Shown one piece after another: positions 45,053-57,655 of a DNA stretch of 64,000 nt. Below the pieces are notes generated by a model that worked only from the letters and a program-made list of their open reading frames with translations, searched no databases and was not told the DNA's origin. The DNA lies in NCBI GenBank assembly GCA_019787685.1, contig JAHNUO010000028.1, positions 310,001 to 374,000 on the forward strand, written 5' to 3'. The DNA comes from Chiua virens. Taxonomy: Eukaryota; Basidiomycota; Agaricomycetes; Boletales; Boletaceae. The first letter of the stretch is position 1; every line of letters starts with the position of its first letter. Made by a program: the position numbers and the translations under genes.

Positions 45053-45756
45053 TGTAGAAAACTCATAATAGGTGAAATGAAGAAAGGTGGGGTGATAAGT
45101 TTGTCCCAAGGGGGGTTATACTTGAAGGAATGAAGGATTTGGGTTTGTCTAGTAGTCCTAGAAGCTGCTGAACAATCCAGAATGAAAAGTGGTCAATGTA
45201 AAAGTATCTGGGTGAAGTTGAGGCGATGAGAGGATTGATTTGAGTAGATGAGGCACAAAGGAACAATAGGACAAGGTAAAAGGAAGGCTATTCAGCTCAC
45301 TCACACACAGGAGAGTAGACAGGAGATCTCCTGAACACAGAAAGATGATATTTTATGTTAGAAACATGGTTTTATAGTCCTGGGCACAACCCAGGACTGT
45401 TAAAGGCAAACCGACCCTAGGTAAGTATACAGGATTGATGTAGGGTGAGTATTCAAGAAAGAAGTGTCAAACCTTATAGATAACAAAAGAAAAGAAGGTG
45501 TTATGATAGTGACAACCTTAATAAGGCCAAATTGAATAGAACAAGTCAAATCAGATGAAGCAGAATATGTACGATGAAACCGGATTGGATTGTGTTGACT
45601 TGAATTGGACTCAGATTGGATTCGGATGATCTGTAAATGCTAGGAATGAAACTGGGCTGGCATGAAGTCAATGGCGGATGAGATGGGAGATGATAGGACA
45701 TGATGAAGAGTGAGGAAAAGGTATTCTGCAACCGTAAGGAGTATCTAACTCCTACA
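45053..45756 (-). repeat. Solo LTR (family A) A3
   Basis: Begins TGTAGAAAACTC, ends ATCTAACTCCTACA, 704 bp, exact 4-bp duplication ACAT at 45049-45052 and 45757-45760. Confidence 0.9.
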
Positions 45757-45823
45757 ACATAATGTGACTAATGAAGTCACTTCTGGATGTGCAATGTGCA
45801 TGTCAATATTTCAATCATGATCA

Positions 45824-46090
45824 GTGTGTAATGATGCTGCCATGGACAACCACATGCAAACCATCCTCCCCCAGCATCTGGACCTTGTTTTTGACGTGTT
45901 CTATGCATCCAGATTGGTCTTGATGAGACCATATCACAAGGTAAGCAATCTTGCTTCCTTGGCTCTGATTGACTTTTCTAGGTTGTGTCTTCAATCGTCC
46001 TCAACAACACAGTGGGTTTGGATAGTGTTGAGGTTATATGGAGTCATCTAGGAGTGGAATGAGCTGTGCCAGTTCATCCATTCCACTCTT
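45824..46090 (+). pseudogene. Unrecognised gene fragment with one intron
   Basis: Two open pieces, NHMQTILPQHLDLVFDVFYA then RLVLMRPYHK, and after a 43-bp GT-AG intron (45941-45983) SSIVLNNTVGLDSVEVIWSH and LGVE before a stop. The splice signals and composition look genic. I cannot name the family. Confidence 0.35.
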
Positions 46091-46374
46091 GTCTTGTTCC
46101 ATTCAATCTGACTGTTCTGCTCAGCTAGCAGGGTGCATGTGAACGCGTTTACACATGCAGACAGTGAAATGTCTCTTGCCTGGGCATATCTTCATGTTGG
46201 GCTCTTGTACCGTCTGCTGACACCACAGCATTCAACTGCCCTCCCTGCAACATTCACTTCTTACTAGGGCATCTCCTCTACTCGGTGTTCTCATGCCAAG
46301 CCTGTCAATAAGCTGTTGCACGGTCTGCACAAAATCAGGTCCCCTCCCACTACCAGGTGATCTGACTGCTCAAG

Positions 46375-47130
46375 ATGAACCTGACAAGTGCACTGACTCG
46401 TACAAGGACAGCCCAAGCGCTATTGACAAGACAGACCATCTTTTCTTCACCAAAATACTCCAAGGTACTAGTAGGTTGCACATGGAGTAGCAGGTAACCA
46501 CATCACTAATATCACCACAGGAATGTAGATTGCCATGGAGAACTTCTTCAGGCCTTCTCACACTATCATGTACCCATACAAGAAGGGTCCATTGTCTCCT
46601 CTCTTCCATGGCAAACATGCTCTGTGGCAATACCCAAGTAGTGAAGAGCTTTTCATTGGTATATCACTTCAAACACTCAACAGGCCAATCTCACATTCTA
46701 CACAAGCTTGCAAGCTCTGTGAAGCAATCTGCCCTGCTCAAGCTATTGCTATCAAGAGTGAGGTGTGCCAGGATGAGTCCAGGCAGACAATCAAATATGG
46801 TAAGATTGCTTCAGGTTCAACACACTGGCAGCCCACAACCAACTCACATTGTGTTCAGATATTGACATGACAAAGTGCATTTATTGCAGTTTCTGTCAGG
46901 AGGCTTGTCCAGTTGATGCCATCATTCAAAGTGGGTTTCTATATCATATCTTGTGTACCACTAACTTCCATTGTTCCCAAGCACAAAACCAGGAATTTTC
47001 TATGGAGATCCACAAGGACTTGCTGGTGGAGCTTCTATACACAAAGAGAAGTTGCTTGCGAATGGTAACAGGGTTGAAGCCGAGATTGCAGCCAATCTTC
47101 ATTGTCAGCCATTCATACAAGTCTCTGAAA
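46375..47130 (+). pseudogene. Complex I 23-kDa iron-sulfur subunit (NDUFS8/NuoI-like), broken copy
   Basis: Exon 46375-46464 encodes MNLTSALTRTRTAQALLTRQ and TIFSSPKYSK, an arginine-rich, acid-free mitochondrial presequence. The next recognisable exon starts at 46522 in [20 protein letters not shown] (preceded by a stop at GM-TAG-IA), then [14 protein letters not shown], and after a 59-bp intron [20 protein letters not shown], the two 4Fe-4S motifs. The last part ([18 protein letters not shown]) is out of frame by one missing A near 47033. The first cysteine of the first motif is F (EELFIACKLC for EERCIACKLC). The exons between presequence and FFRP are absent. Introns show it is a DNA-level duplicate and not a retrocopy. 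The parent protein passes electrons in respiratory complex I. This copy cannot. Confidence 0.85.
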
Positions 47131-48939
47131 TACCAGTGCTACCACTGGCATGATGTGACATGATGTGACAACAATGCAACAATATATTGCATTGTCTGCA
47201 CACCATGTATGCTCTCTTCTCTCCCCCCCTTTGCATGTCAGCATGGTAACACAACAACACAATAATGCATTCACACACTGCTGTATTGCCATGTTGACAT
47301 GTTAACACATGATTACTCAAGTACATGTGTATGTAGTATGTGTCATATCTTATCGACTGCCATTGGAACCAAGCTGTGTTTGATTAGATATATAGTCCTT
47401 GTTATGAACATGTTTGCTACATTAGTACTCTGTAGCACATTTTGTATGAAATTGGCTACATAGTGCTCTGTAGGCTACATAGAATACCTTGTACTACCAG
47501 CTAATTTTTTTTTTCCAGATGAAAGTCCTTGTCCTAGTCAACCACAATCTCTACCACACAATTCACAATCATTTAAAAGGACATTGTCCAAAGGGGGACC
47601 TATCTGTTACACTGTGACAGTTGTGGCAGGTTGTAGTACACTGGCCAGGCTTGGCCATTACCTAAGGGATTTGCTGATTGACATGCTGTGGCCCAGGAAA
47701 TCATCTGGGAAGCAATTGTTTCATTGGCCTAGAACAGCCATTAGTGGTCTGGCCTGCCCCCAAAGGGAACAGGCCAGAGTCTGTGTGCAAGAGAGCAGAT
47801 CCTGGGCTGAACCTCCACTTGCTCATCCATTGGGCACCCCTCTCCAAGGATTAGGGCCAGGCCAGATTATATCTGTACAGTATGAGCAGAGGCAAAGGGG
47901 GCTTATGGTATGGGCATGCGGTTTCGAACCTGTGAAAGTTCTCATCAGGGAGCTCCCATCCACACCAGGGGGGTTGAGCTTGTCTTGAGCTGGGAGCAGC
48001 AAACTCAGTAACAAGTGAGGGCACATGGAATGCAGAGCAATGTAGCAGCATTGACTGGGGAAAGCAGGGGCACCTTTTTAAGGGTGCAGCAAAGATAAGG
48101 TCAGAGAGGGAATGAATCAGCAACACAATATAGTGCAGAAGCAGTGGGATGGCATTCAGTCTGAAAGAAGCAACATGGCAGCGGACCCTGGGTGGGATGG
48201 TGTTAGGATTGGGTGAGGGTGGGTGGGGAGATAAGGATGCTTCTTACTTGACCTGAGAGGTCAGCGGCGCTCCCACTGGCCAACCAGGCACATGGTGAGC
48301 CCTTTTGGGCACTCATGTGTACTTTGTCACTCCCATGCGCATCAGCAAAACATCATGGGACTTTTCTGTCTTAATCCAGTCTTACTGACTCTTATGCACT
48401 TGGTTGGCCAATGTGGCCTTGGCCAATCATCAGAACATCTCTGAACTTATCCAAAAATATGTATAGAAGCTTTCTTTTCATTAAAATATAGTACAGACAA
48501 AGTATTTAGTGTTTTGCAACAAAGTATGGTCCTGTATGGTAGTATTTTGTAATGGCTCAAGCTGCATAAGTGCAGTCAGACTGTGGACATTTTGCTGATA
48601 TGATTCACTGTGTGTTTCAATCAACCCACACAGTGCCAGACCCTTGGCATGCACAAGGCATTTGATAAGCAACACAGATGTCATCTTGAAGTGTTTTCCA
48701 CTGTCTTCAAATTGTCTGTACAATACCCTATATATCACTTTGGCATCAGGACAACAGAGTATGGAGTCATTTTGACATCCATTGGAGAAATATGTCATGG
48801 GGCAAGAGTTTTCTGTCACGTGCAAACATCAGGTGTCATGCATGTCACACAAAGTCTGAGTTCCACATTTTTTGTGATAGTATAGTCTGTCAGTCCCTCC
48901 TTCACCTTCTGACCATTTTACTACCTCATCCTCTTGACT
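47131..48939. other. Intergenic stretch, no convincing gene
   Basis: Several plus-strand frames (47584-47988, 48610-48885) show no recognisable motif. A tandem GATGTGACAT lies at about 47150-47175. Confidence 0.45.
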
Positions 48940-49872
48940 TCAAAGTTGTCGACACTCGCAAATCCGACGTTCATGTACTCTCAGAGGAAGGGAAGAAGAC
49001 CTTGGAAAATGAAGATCCCCTTTCAGAGTATTATGCCCAAGTGTCACAGGGCTAATCATGAAGCCAAGGTCAGTATGACAATTGGAGACCTAAAATCTTC
49101 TATTGCTTGCTTGCTAGTGGGATCGAGATATGTATATCAGATTCAGATAATGGAGACAACAATATAGAATATCTCCAAGGACCAGTACCGAGAAGGGTAA
49201 GTTGGTTACTCTCTTCAAGGGAGTAGGACCCGATCTCTTCTCTCTCTCTTCTTGTTTCTTTTAGGGTTTTGCATGCGACATCAAGGGATACAAACCAACA
49301 AAGCAATGTTCTTGATACATGTCTTCCAACATATTGGGCAGTTGGAAGAACTCAGGGAGCTCCACAAAGCAAAATCATCTGAGGAGGATCGGTGGCATGC
49401 ATATAGCTATGGAAAATGTGAGTAAGATATTGACATTGCACACTTCTGTTACTAAAGATGGCGCAGGTATCCCTACCTTGTGAAATTATCCTAAACCAAT
49501 TCAGTCATTCAGCAAGGCACACTCCATTTGTGGCATTGGAAAGAAGACCATACTAAAGATAAGTTACTTGAGATGTCAGTATTTCCTGTAATCCAATCGT
49601 GGCGGATAGATCATGGAGATCTTAGGTGTATCAGATACGAAAACACGAAGATGTTGCATCTACCAGAGCTTTCCAAGGAATCTATGGCATTGGGAAGTAC
49701 CGGACATGTTTCCTACTCGTCATTAATGCTCAACATATGCTCAGAGTGTCATACCGCCTTCGCTTGGTACGCAAGCGGGCTCCAAACACTGGATGATGTC
49801 AGAGTTAGGAAAGGTGGATTGAAACTATCAACATCACAAGAGATTGGTCTCAAGTTTTATTATAGTTCGTGA
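48940..49872 (+). pseudogene. Family-X DNA polymerase (POL4/lambda-like), 5' part, broken
   Basis: Pieces in order: a linker (DPLSEYYAQV near 49030), IGQLEELRELHKAKSSEEDR (8-kDa domain), an intron, then NYPKPIQSFSKAHSICGIGK with KTILKI (helix-hairpin-helix), LRCIRYENTK, FQGIYGIGK, and TAFAWYASGLQTLDDVRVRK with GGLKLSTSQEIGLKF, which leads into the palm in family-X polymerases. These enzymes fill gaps in base-excision repair and end joining. A stop stands for R before NYP (TGA for CGA), and one T is missing before FQGIYG near 49672. The catalytic palm aspartates and thumb are absent because the sequence ends after KFYYS. It is therefore a dead fragment. Confidence 0.8.
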
Positions 49873-50697
49873 TGTGTTCTAGCTATCTCATCCTTGATGT
49901 ATCTTCCAAATAGACTTAAATTCGAGAATGCCTCATGAGGAGGCAAGCAGAATTTTTGAGATGATCAAGCCCATAGACACATCTTTTCTGCACACACATG
50001 ATCACCTTCGTTACAATCAATGATAAAAAAATTGTCCATTTAAATGATGGGGAACTATAGAAGGCAAGAACCTGACCTTGTGCCCCACATTTGACCTTTT
50101 TCATATATCTGTGCAGGGGGAAGGCTGACTGTGGAGACATTGATATCTTGATCACCTGACCCACCACAGATGGAAAGATGCACCAAGGTGTGTTTCACTG
50201 GAATTTTCAATGAATGCTTGATCAACCGCTGACTTTGAACAGGGGCATTAGATACTTTGCTGGAGAAGCTACCATCAGCGAAATAAATAAAATCTTGCAA
50301 GGCTCGGCAGGGCCATGCAGGGCTGTGCTCAGCCTTGCAAGCCTCTTGCAGCTTGCGAGGCCATGCAGGGAAATACTCCTAGCCGCTGCGACCTTGCAAG
50401 GACATGTCACCCTTGAAAGCCTTGTGAGATCATGCCAGCTCCGAGAGTCTTGCAATACCTTACAATACCTTACTAGCTCACTCAGTGCCTCGCACCAGCT
50501 TACCAGATCACACAATGTACTGTAAGCTCATGCAGGGCCTAATGATGACTTGCATGCCATGTAATTACAAATGAGATACTAATACAGCGTATGGCATATG
50601 GGTGACAAGAACTTTGAGATGGCAACTCCGAGTTTATCCAAACAATGACTGTCAAGTCAGTTAGGGAAGTGGGAAAGAGAATAATGTTGCATATGAA
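49873..50697. other. Flank and left subterminal repeats of Plavaka-1
   Basis: No gene. From about 50288 to 50520 repeated CTTGCAAGG-like words (CTTGCAAGGCTCGG, GCCTTGCAAGCC, ACCTTGCAAGGAC) occur, matching words at 60660-60850. Confidence 0.55.
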
Positions 50698-53100
50698 TTA
50701 GAAACCATTGGCATGGCTCTTCCGAGCAGGGTTTTGCTTTGTGATCGTAGTTGATGCTCTCAAGTTCTTGGCCTTTTTCTGTGGTTTGGATAGGGTAATG
50801 GACTTGGTTTGGGCACGTTTTTCGGAAAGCACAACCTGGTTTGTTGCCTCATTGTCATTGTTATCTGTGAGTTCTGAAAGTGGGGAATGAACGGCATCCA
50901 CCGATCTATGGCTGATGGTATCACGGTTGTCATAGTGGGGTTCCTTGGCAGCCAGAGCATGACCCTCCAACTTGCCTCGGTTTCAGGTAGTCTGTGTGTC
51001 CTTGCTAGTGATGCCCCAAATGGCCTTGTTCACCTTCAGCTTGGGATGAGAGTCAGAAACTGGGTGATCTGTGGTATGAGTAGATTTAGCTGGGGCCTAG
51101 CAGCACTGGGTGACTCCTTGTTCAAGTCGATCCTTGGGGGCATCATAATCAAAGGTGTCAGTGTCTTTGTCGCTGGTGCAGTGGGTATTGAATTTGCGTT
51201 GCTTCAACTGATTCACAGTCATGGTGACACCTGCGATACTTGTTCTCATTGGCTGTGGCTGCAGTTGGGCCTGGGGATAAGAGTTGGGTTCAAATTGGAC
51301 ATGGTGTTGCGTAGCTCTGATGGCTGGAGCGTGTTGAGTAAACCTGGGTTTCTTTCAAATGGTATGGTTCTTTGAGTGAGCAACTATGTCAGTGTCTTCA
51401 TTCATCAATGTGATATCGGCGTCGTGATCTGCTGATTCGGGTTGATCTTGCCAGTAAGTGGGTCTAACTCGAGTGCTAGCATGTTCCTTTGATTGTGAAT
51501 GGGACTCCGAATTGGAATCTTGATGTTCCTGGATGCATGCATACTTGGCTGGGGCCTGATGCTTGGTTGTTTATCGTTCCTTTGCCTTCAGTTTCACCTG
51601 GGAATCAAAGGGGGTGACTGTTCGTTCCTCAAGGGAATCATAGTCTTGGAAAGGGTCATCTGGATAATCAACGTGACCTCACCCACTCAGCTCTGAGGCT
51701 AGCAGATGCAGTCATACTATAACTCACCTTCATCCTGTAAAGATGTCCTTGCACCAGCACTGGCAGTGGCGATGGTTTTGCCAGTGGTCCTTGGTCCAAG
51801 TCTATCACTGGCTGCTTTGATTGCCTTTCGTGCATGCCACTTGGCCATATCATCCTCACTATCCTCCAAGGCATGCTTATTGTGCTTCAAGTCCATTGGG
51901 AATCTGGTCACTTTGCTTTGCCTGTGAAAATTGTTGAGTTGATGATAGATACAGCATAAATATTTACCTATTCCACCATTCAAGGGTTTCTCAAACCCAC
52001 AAATCTGATTTGTTGTCCAAGACCTCAATGATACGCCAATATGTATCCTGAAGATCCATCTCACCAATTGTACATGTCCATTGCTGGGCATGACTGATTG
52101 TAATGTACATCTACAATATAGTTAGCAACAATAACAAATCAGAGAATAGAAATACATACGATAATATGAGTGTAGGCAATAATGTGGCTATCAACCGATT
52201 CCAATGCCCAAGCCTCATTCTTTGCTTGCTTTGCTTTTTTCATAGTATCACCATTGACCCAAGCCAGACCATTGAATAGATGCTGATAGACCTATTCCAA
52301 ATGATGATGTACTGCACATACCACCAGATGAAATCAGACACACCCTTTTGATGGTATGGTGTTGCAGTAACCCAACTTGCTTGTCTTTTGGGTCATAGGT
52401 GTTCTCGTTGTAGAATAACATGGGCCACCTTGATGATTTCATAGGGAAAACCCCTTCTTGCAATGCTTCCATCCCACTGAAATGTTGTGAGGTACCTGTA
52501 CCAGAGATTGTTAACATGACTTACACTATTGGGTCTTCATCAAACTCTGCCACGTCCTGACGTGAGCACATAAGACACGCCAGTTGTGGGTGGAAGATCC
52601 CACGTGCCAACTTGTCTTCACTTTCTGCAATAGGGGGTGCTAGTCTGTCCGACATGTTGATAGGGACATACTTGAGGGCCTTCTGTTTGATGGCAGCCAG
52701 GTCTTGAGAGTGTCCGTCACTCACACCTTTTGTGATCTGTTGATGTTATCGTTAGAAATGTAGTGCATATATCTACCATGTTTGGATGATTTTCTGGAGG
52801 CATACAGGAGTTATGTTGACAAGTTCACGACATAAGCTTGGCACAAGCTTCAGGATGCCATTATAAAAGTGAAGATAGTGCTCAATTGCCTCTGGAGAAC
52901 TGGTGCAATGATTATTGGTTAGAGGGATTGATAGAATAAAAATAGGAATGTACAGGTCATCAATTTTTCCACCCTGATCATGCTGAATGCCAATGAGAAA
53001 CGCAGTCTGGGGCACTCCAAATGGGTCTAAGAGGGCCACAGCCTTCTTGCCTGCAACCTGATATGGCTTCATTTCATCACTGTTGTTCATGGACCTACAA
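50698..53100 (-). CDS. DUF6698-like companion gene of Plavaka-1
   Basis: Minus-strand exons from 53090: MKPYQVAGKKAVALLDPFGV, PEAIEHYLHFYNGILKLVPS, GHSQDLAAIKQKALKYV, SEDKLARGIFHPQLACLMCS, SSRWPMLFYNENTYDPKDKQ, and ISHAQQWTCTIGEMDLQDTY then VRETLEWWNR. This succession (FYNGILKLVP, R/K-x-x-RG-x-x-HP-x-x-x-x-L-x-C, W-P-x-F-x-Y-x-x-x-Y-D, terminal WWNR) matches fungal DUF6698 proteins. A low-complexity, basic tail to 50698 may be a later exon (SKPQKKAKNLRAS). Introns are short GT-AG types. No clear stop was found inside the domain exons, but splice sites were not all fixed. It runs head-to-head with the transposase. Function is unknown. Confidence 0.6.
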
Positions 53101-54927
53101 AATTAATTTAGTACTGATCAAGGGTTATTGAATACATATGTGTTCATCTTGCCTCTGTTTGTGAGGGTATCCAGGAGATCTTCAGTTGCATTTTGCTTGT
53201 CTTCACTCCTTGTTGGAGGGTCAGATTCAAAGGGACAAGACAACATGGTAGGAAAAAGGATGTAAGACGAAGGTTGCTGATCGATTAGATAAAGTGATTG
53301 TTTGTCAATAAGGTTAAACAATGGAAATCTCTGAGATTCTGTTCCATGCCACCTGATACAGTCATGTGAGCAGCATCATCGTTCTCACAATGTCCTCTTA
53401 TCAGATGCACCAGGTAGGTTGACCCAGTCATGGTCTCATGGATCTCACTACATGCCCCTACTGTCATATCCAGGTCCAACCAAGAGGTCTTTCAATTCAC
53501 ATCGCCCGATGGTGCAGTGCCAATGTTGTAAACATGAGTCATGCACTTGAGGGACGCCGAGAACGTATTTAAGAGGCAGGAGCAGTCGAGTTTCGAGCTG
53601 ACTTGGAGCCATATCAAGAACCAGAGCCACATCATGTAGCAGAGGGTCACTTTGAGGCCATGCAGATGGAGGGGGATGGTCCCGCAAGTGTAACTATTTA
53701 GCATTTGCTCGAAATATACCCTGTTTAATATGTTTACTCATGCTCAGCGAGACAAGGGTGAGATTCAGGAGTACCACCAGTCTAGAAGGCCAAAATGGCC
53801 TACTCGCCTTCCAAAATGATTCCAGGACATGCTTCCTGAGCCTGTGATTCCAGTTATATCACCACCAATGGAACCCAAAGGACAAACAGATGGAAGCCCC
53901 AGATCTGACCATGACAGTCCTGACCCTAGTGAGCCATCCTCACGGGCAGACCTTACTTATTGGCTTTTGACAGAATCTGATGCATTTGACCTGTTTCATC
54001 AATATGGTACATCATTCCCAACCTATGATCCTGAAAACATGGCCTATTTTGCTCAGTTCTGTGATACCCCGACATTTGAGCACATTCAAGAGGATGATCA
54101 AGAACCATGGTACACTAAAATTAGATCATCATTTGGTGCTGCACACGATCAATACTTCACCCCATTCCTGAACGCAAGTACATACCACCTCATGAGCTGG
54201 TTCTACAATGCCTCATCAAGTAAATTCCTTGGCGACTTAGATCAGCTTGTCAACAACGTCATACTTGCGGAAGATTTTAACCAGGAAGATTTACGCAATT
54301 TCAATGCCAGTCATGAAGGAAAGTGGATGGACAATGCTAGCTCTGAGGCTGAGACTGAGTTCTCTCTTTCTGATGGCTGGCACGAAACCTCACTCGAGAT
54401 ACCTCTCCCATGTGAAGAAGCCAAGTTCTCATCAGAAGCTGATGCTCCCAAGTTCATGGTCCATGGCCTCCACTACCAGAAATTCACTGAGGTCATCAAA
54501 TCTGCATATGAAGAGGTGTCAGCAAAGTCATTTCATATCACCCCTTTCAAGCTACTTTGGCAACCAGATAGCAGCCAACCACCTGAATGCACTATTTCCA
54601 AGGTATATACGGCTGATGCAATGCTTAATAAACAGGCAACCATCACCACTGTACCTCCTGTGCCTGGATGTATGTACCCTGGAGACTGTCATTGCTGCCA
54701 TCATGCTATGGTCAGATTCGACACATCTTGCTAACTTTGGAAATGCCGCTCTCTGGCCTGTGTACATGTTCATTGGCAATCTCTCCAAGTATACTCGTGT
54801 GAAGCCCACCTCTTTCTTGGCCCATCACCTGGCATACATTCCAAAAGTACGTTATACAAGGATAGCCTTTGGATTGTGGCATCATTGTGATTGTACAGGT
54901 TTCAATTATATTATATATACATGCAGA

Positions 54928-55590
54928 TTATAGAAGGAGGTGATGATACACTATGTTATTTGTAGATCTAGTTTCATTCGAGGGTGCAAATAGCAGGAGA
55001 ACGTCTTCTCGTTTGCGCACTCTCGACAGAGCAGTGTACAGTTGCCCATGAGCAAATGGTTCGACACGGAGATTGAGTATGGCTCTGTCGAGAGTTAAAC
55101 CCTGGCATTTGTTGAACGTAGTTGCATAAGCTGGTTGCAAGGGGAACTGGCGACGGGTGACAGTCCAATCTGAAGAAGGGGGAGTGAAATTGAAGGTAAT
55201 TCACGGAATGCAGTGCGTGATGGGTGAATCGAGGAGTTGTACTTCAATGAAGTGTCGGTGGACTGTTCATATCTGTACCCACACATTGTGAACTAAGCCC
55301 TTGTCAACGGAAAGACTGCGCATAATCAAGCACACCATGTTTGGTTTGAGAGAGAGTTGGTGAGGCGGCACACCAGGATGAGATAACATAGCAAGAAAGT
55401 CAGGAGTGTGTTCTGGCGTGGATGGGGGGGGTTGATCAGTTTCTTTAATGGCATCTGAGCTGAAGAGGTAGTCTGGGGACTTGGAAGTCAGCCGAGAAAG
55501 CAAGAAAAAGTAGTAGTCACATATGAAAGGGGCCAGGAACAGCCTCAAGATGTTGTGTGGGGACAGGAATGCAAACAGAGAAGCAGGCAA
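54928..55590 (-). pseudogene. Helitron helicase (PIF1-type), C-terminal end
   Basis: One minus-strand frame reads SPDYLFSSDAIKETD, PDFLAMLSHPGVPPHQLSLK, VCLIMRSLSVDKGLVHNVWV, then (after TGA) HRHFIEVQLLDSPITHCIP, (after TGA) ITFNFTPPSSDWTVTRRQFP, YATTFNKCQGLTLDRAILNL and HGQLYTALSRVRKREDVLLL. These are the last helicase motifs (KCQGLT, LSRVR) and the RNLSVEKGLV-like block of fungal Helitron RepHel proteins, which drive rolling-circle transposition. Rep and the N-terminal helicase motifs, including Walker A, are missing. Two stops break the frame. It lies in the intron/exon region of the Plavaka-1 transposase, so it is a later insertion. Confidence 0.85.
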
Positions 55591-55701
55591 TCAGTATAGG
55601 GGTACAGAAGCAGATGATGATGTTGGATCAAAACAGAAGGTTGTCAGCAGATGCCCAAAAAGACGAAAAGAATGAAACCGAAAACCATGAAGCACTTCAA
55701 T

Positions 55702-56553
55702 TTAAGCCGTTTCACTGCATAGCTGAGACATGGACGCTTGTGTGCCTGAAAACTGTGAATCATCATTATCAGCGCCATCTGACCTCTTCTGCTTGACTGC
55801 CTGCTTTCCCTTCCAGTCAAAGCGACTGAGGTTGTGCGATGGTGGCTTATCATCACTTGGTAAGGCAGTACTGGCGGAGGAGCCAAATGAAAAGTCAGTC
55901 ACTTGAATGAGAAATCGACCGTCACTGCAACCAGTGAGATGCCCAAGCACGAAAACTTGTTTCTCACCATCAGGCAAGGGAGTCTTTGCGAACCTCGCAT
56001 GGTCAACAGGGAAAAGACAGCAAAGACAAATGAGCTGTTGTGGAGTAGCAGCGAACAGTGCAACGTCGATGTCGAATGCACAACTGTGATCTTTACTATG
56101 TGCTCGCATGGAGCGGCACACTTTGCCAGAAATGATAAAGATGGGAGGTGGCATTGGAGCAGAGTCCTCCAACATGAGAGAGGGCAGCGGCTCGAAAGCC
56201 TTTTAAAACCGAGGTGAAGAACGAACTGCTTTTTCGCATGAGAAACACACCTCATTCACAAACACCTGCATGACAGGAAGCACCACGTTTGGGTTTGCAC
56301 CAACGGTATCCTTTACAACGACGCAGCCGACACCTATGTAAACGCCATCTGGCAACAGTGCCCCATTCAAACGTGTAAAATTTGACGTCGTGATCAGTGC
56401 CAGAGGGCAAAGGAATGAAACCTTCGTGCTTCCAAAACGATTTTCCAACAGCATACTGATAGGCCCGCCCTCCGTGAACGCCGAGGATTCCGTGAATGCT
56501 ACAAATGGAGGCCATCTGAATTGAAGAGAAGATGGAAAGCAAGAAAAAGACAA
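55702..56553 (-). pseudogene. Unrecognised frame inside the Helitron insertion
   Basis: Two open pieces in the same frame, separated by one TAA near 56205: LNGALLPDGVYIGVGCVVVK with PVMQVFVNEVCFSCEKAV, then PPPIFIISGKVCRSMRAHSK, FDIDVALFAATPQQLIC and EKQVFVLGHLTGCSDGRFLI, ending in a basic, polar tail. The beta-rich pattern could be OB-fold-like. I do not recognise it. Together with CpG-rich sequence to about 56920 it may be the captured or accessory part of the Helitron. Confidence 0.4.
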
Positions 56554-57655
56554 TGCAAAGGAAGAACTTTAGGAGAAGAGCATGATGAAATGCAGCAGAA
56601 GACGGGGAGCCGCAGGAGCGCAGCTAGGAGCCACCGCACCCCCTGACAGAACAGCGCTCCACATGATCGACCGACGACGCAGAGGAGCATGAGACCATTG
56701 CGGCGCTGTGCCGACGACAGACAATGGAAGAACAACGGAGAGGAGGAAAAGACAGTTGCAATGACGCAACACATTACAAACATTTCGATTGCAGGGGAGC
56801 GACGCGACGAAGAGCAAGGAGGGACGGTGAAAGAGAGTGCACCACAGGAGGGTCGATGATCGATGATCGATGAGCAATCACTCCTCGCCGAAAAGAGTAC
56901 TGCAAGCAACTGATCATAAGCCACCCAGCAAGCTGCGGTGCTTAATATAATAGATGTTAAATCACATCAACCCCAGACAATGATACTGACTTAGTATATG
57001 AAAGTTATCCAATACTATACAGGAATTCTATAGGTAACACTTTCACTGTGGGGCAACAGTGGCTACACTTATGCATTGCAAACAAGAGGTTATGCAAGCA
57101 GTCTGGAAATTTCTACTCAATGTAGATTTCATCAAAGTGTACAAGGAAGGCATTGTAATCAAGTTTCCTGATGGGATTTTCCGTCGCGTTTTTCCTCGGA
57201 TCTTTACATATGCTGCTGACTACCCAGAAAAGTACGTATGTGCTAGTGATCATATCATCAACTGACTTTGTCCCTTAATAGAATTCTTCTTGCATGTATG
57301 AAGTTTCTTGGAAGGTGTCCATGCCCTCGGTGCCTCATCAACAAGGATAAAATTGATCGCTTGGGTGATAAGCACAATCAATGGGTTCACACTCACAAAC
57401 ACAGAACAGACAATCAGCAACAGCGAAATTGGATAGAATGTGTTCACAAGATGATCTTTGTAGAGGGAAGAGGCATAACAAGTAAAGCCATTGAAGGACT
57501 CATTGGAGGGATTTCTCTCACTCCAATCCGGGTAGGAATTCATTGTCAACATGAAGCATCTACTGATAGATATTTAGAACGCCTTTTCAGAGAAGCTCTC
57601 AAGACTTGGGTTTGATTTTCATTCCATGCTTGTGCCTGATTTCATGCACGAGTTC

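Noticed and set aside
47900..47960. GGTTCGAAACC on the minus strand, like a tRNA B box or SINE promoter
   Set aside because: No plausible A box, stem pairing or cloverleaf around it, and no second copy in the window.
47584..47988. 134-codon plus-strand frame
   Set aside because: No known motif, overlapping open frames on the other strand, no splice or promoter context. Treated as chance.
56499..56924. Long minus-strand frame rich in Cys, Ser and Leu
   Set aside because: Composition reflects GC-rich sequence read in the wrong frame. No domain, and other frames are equally open.
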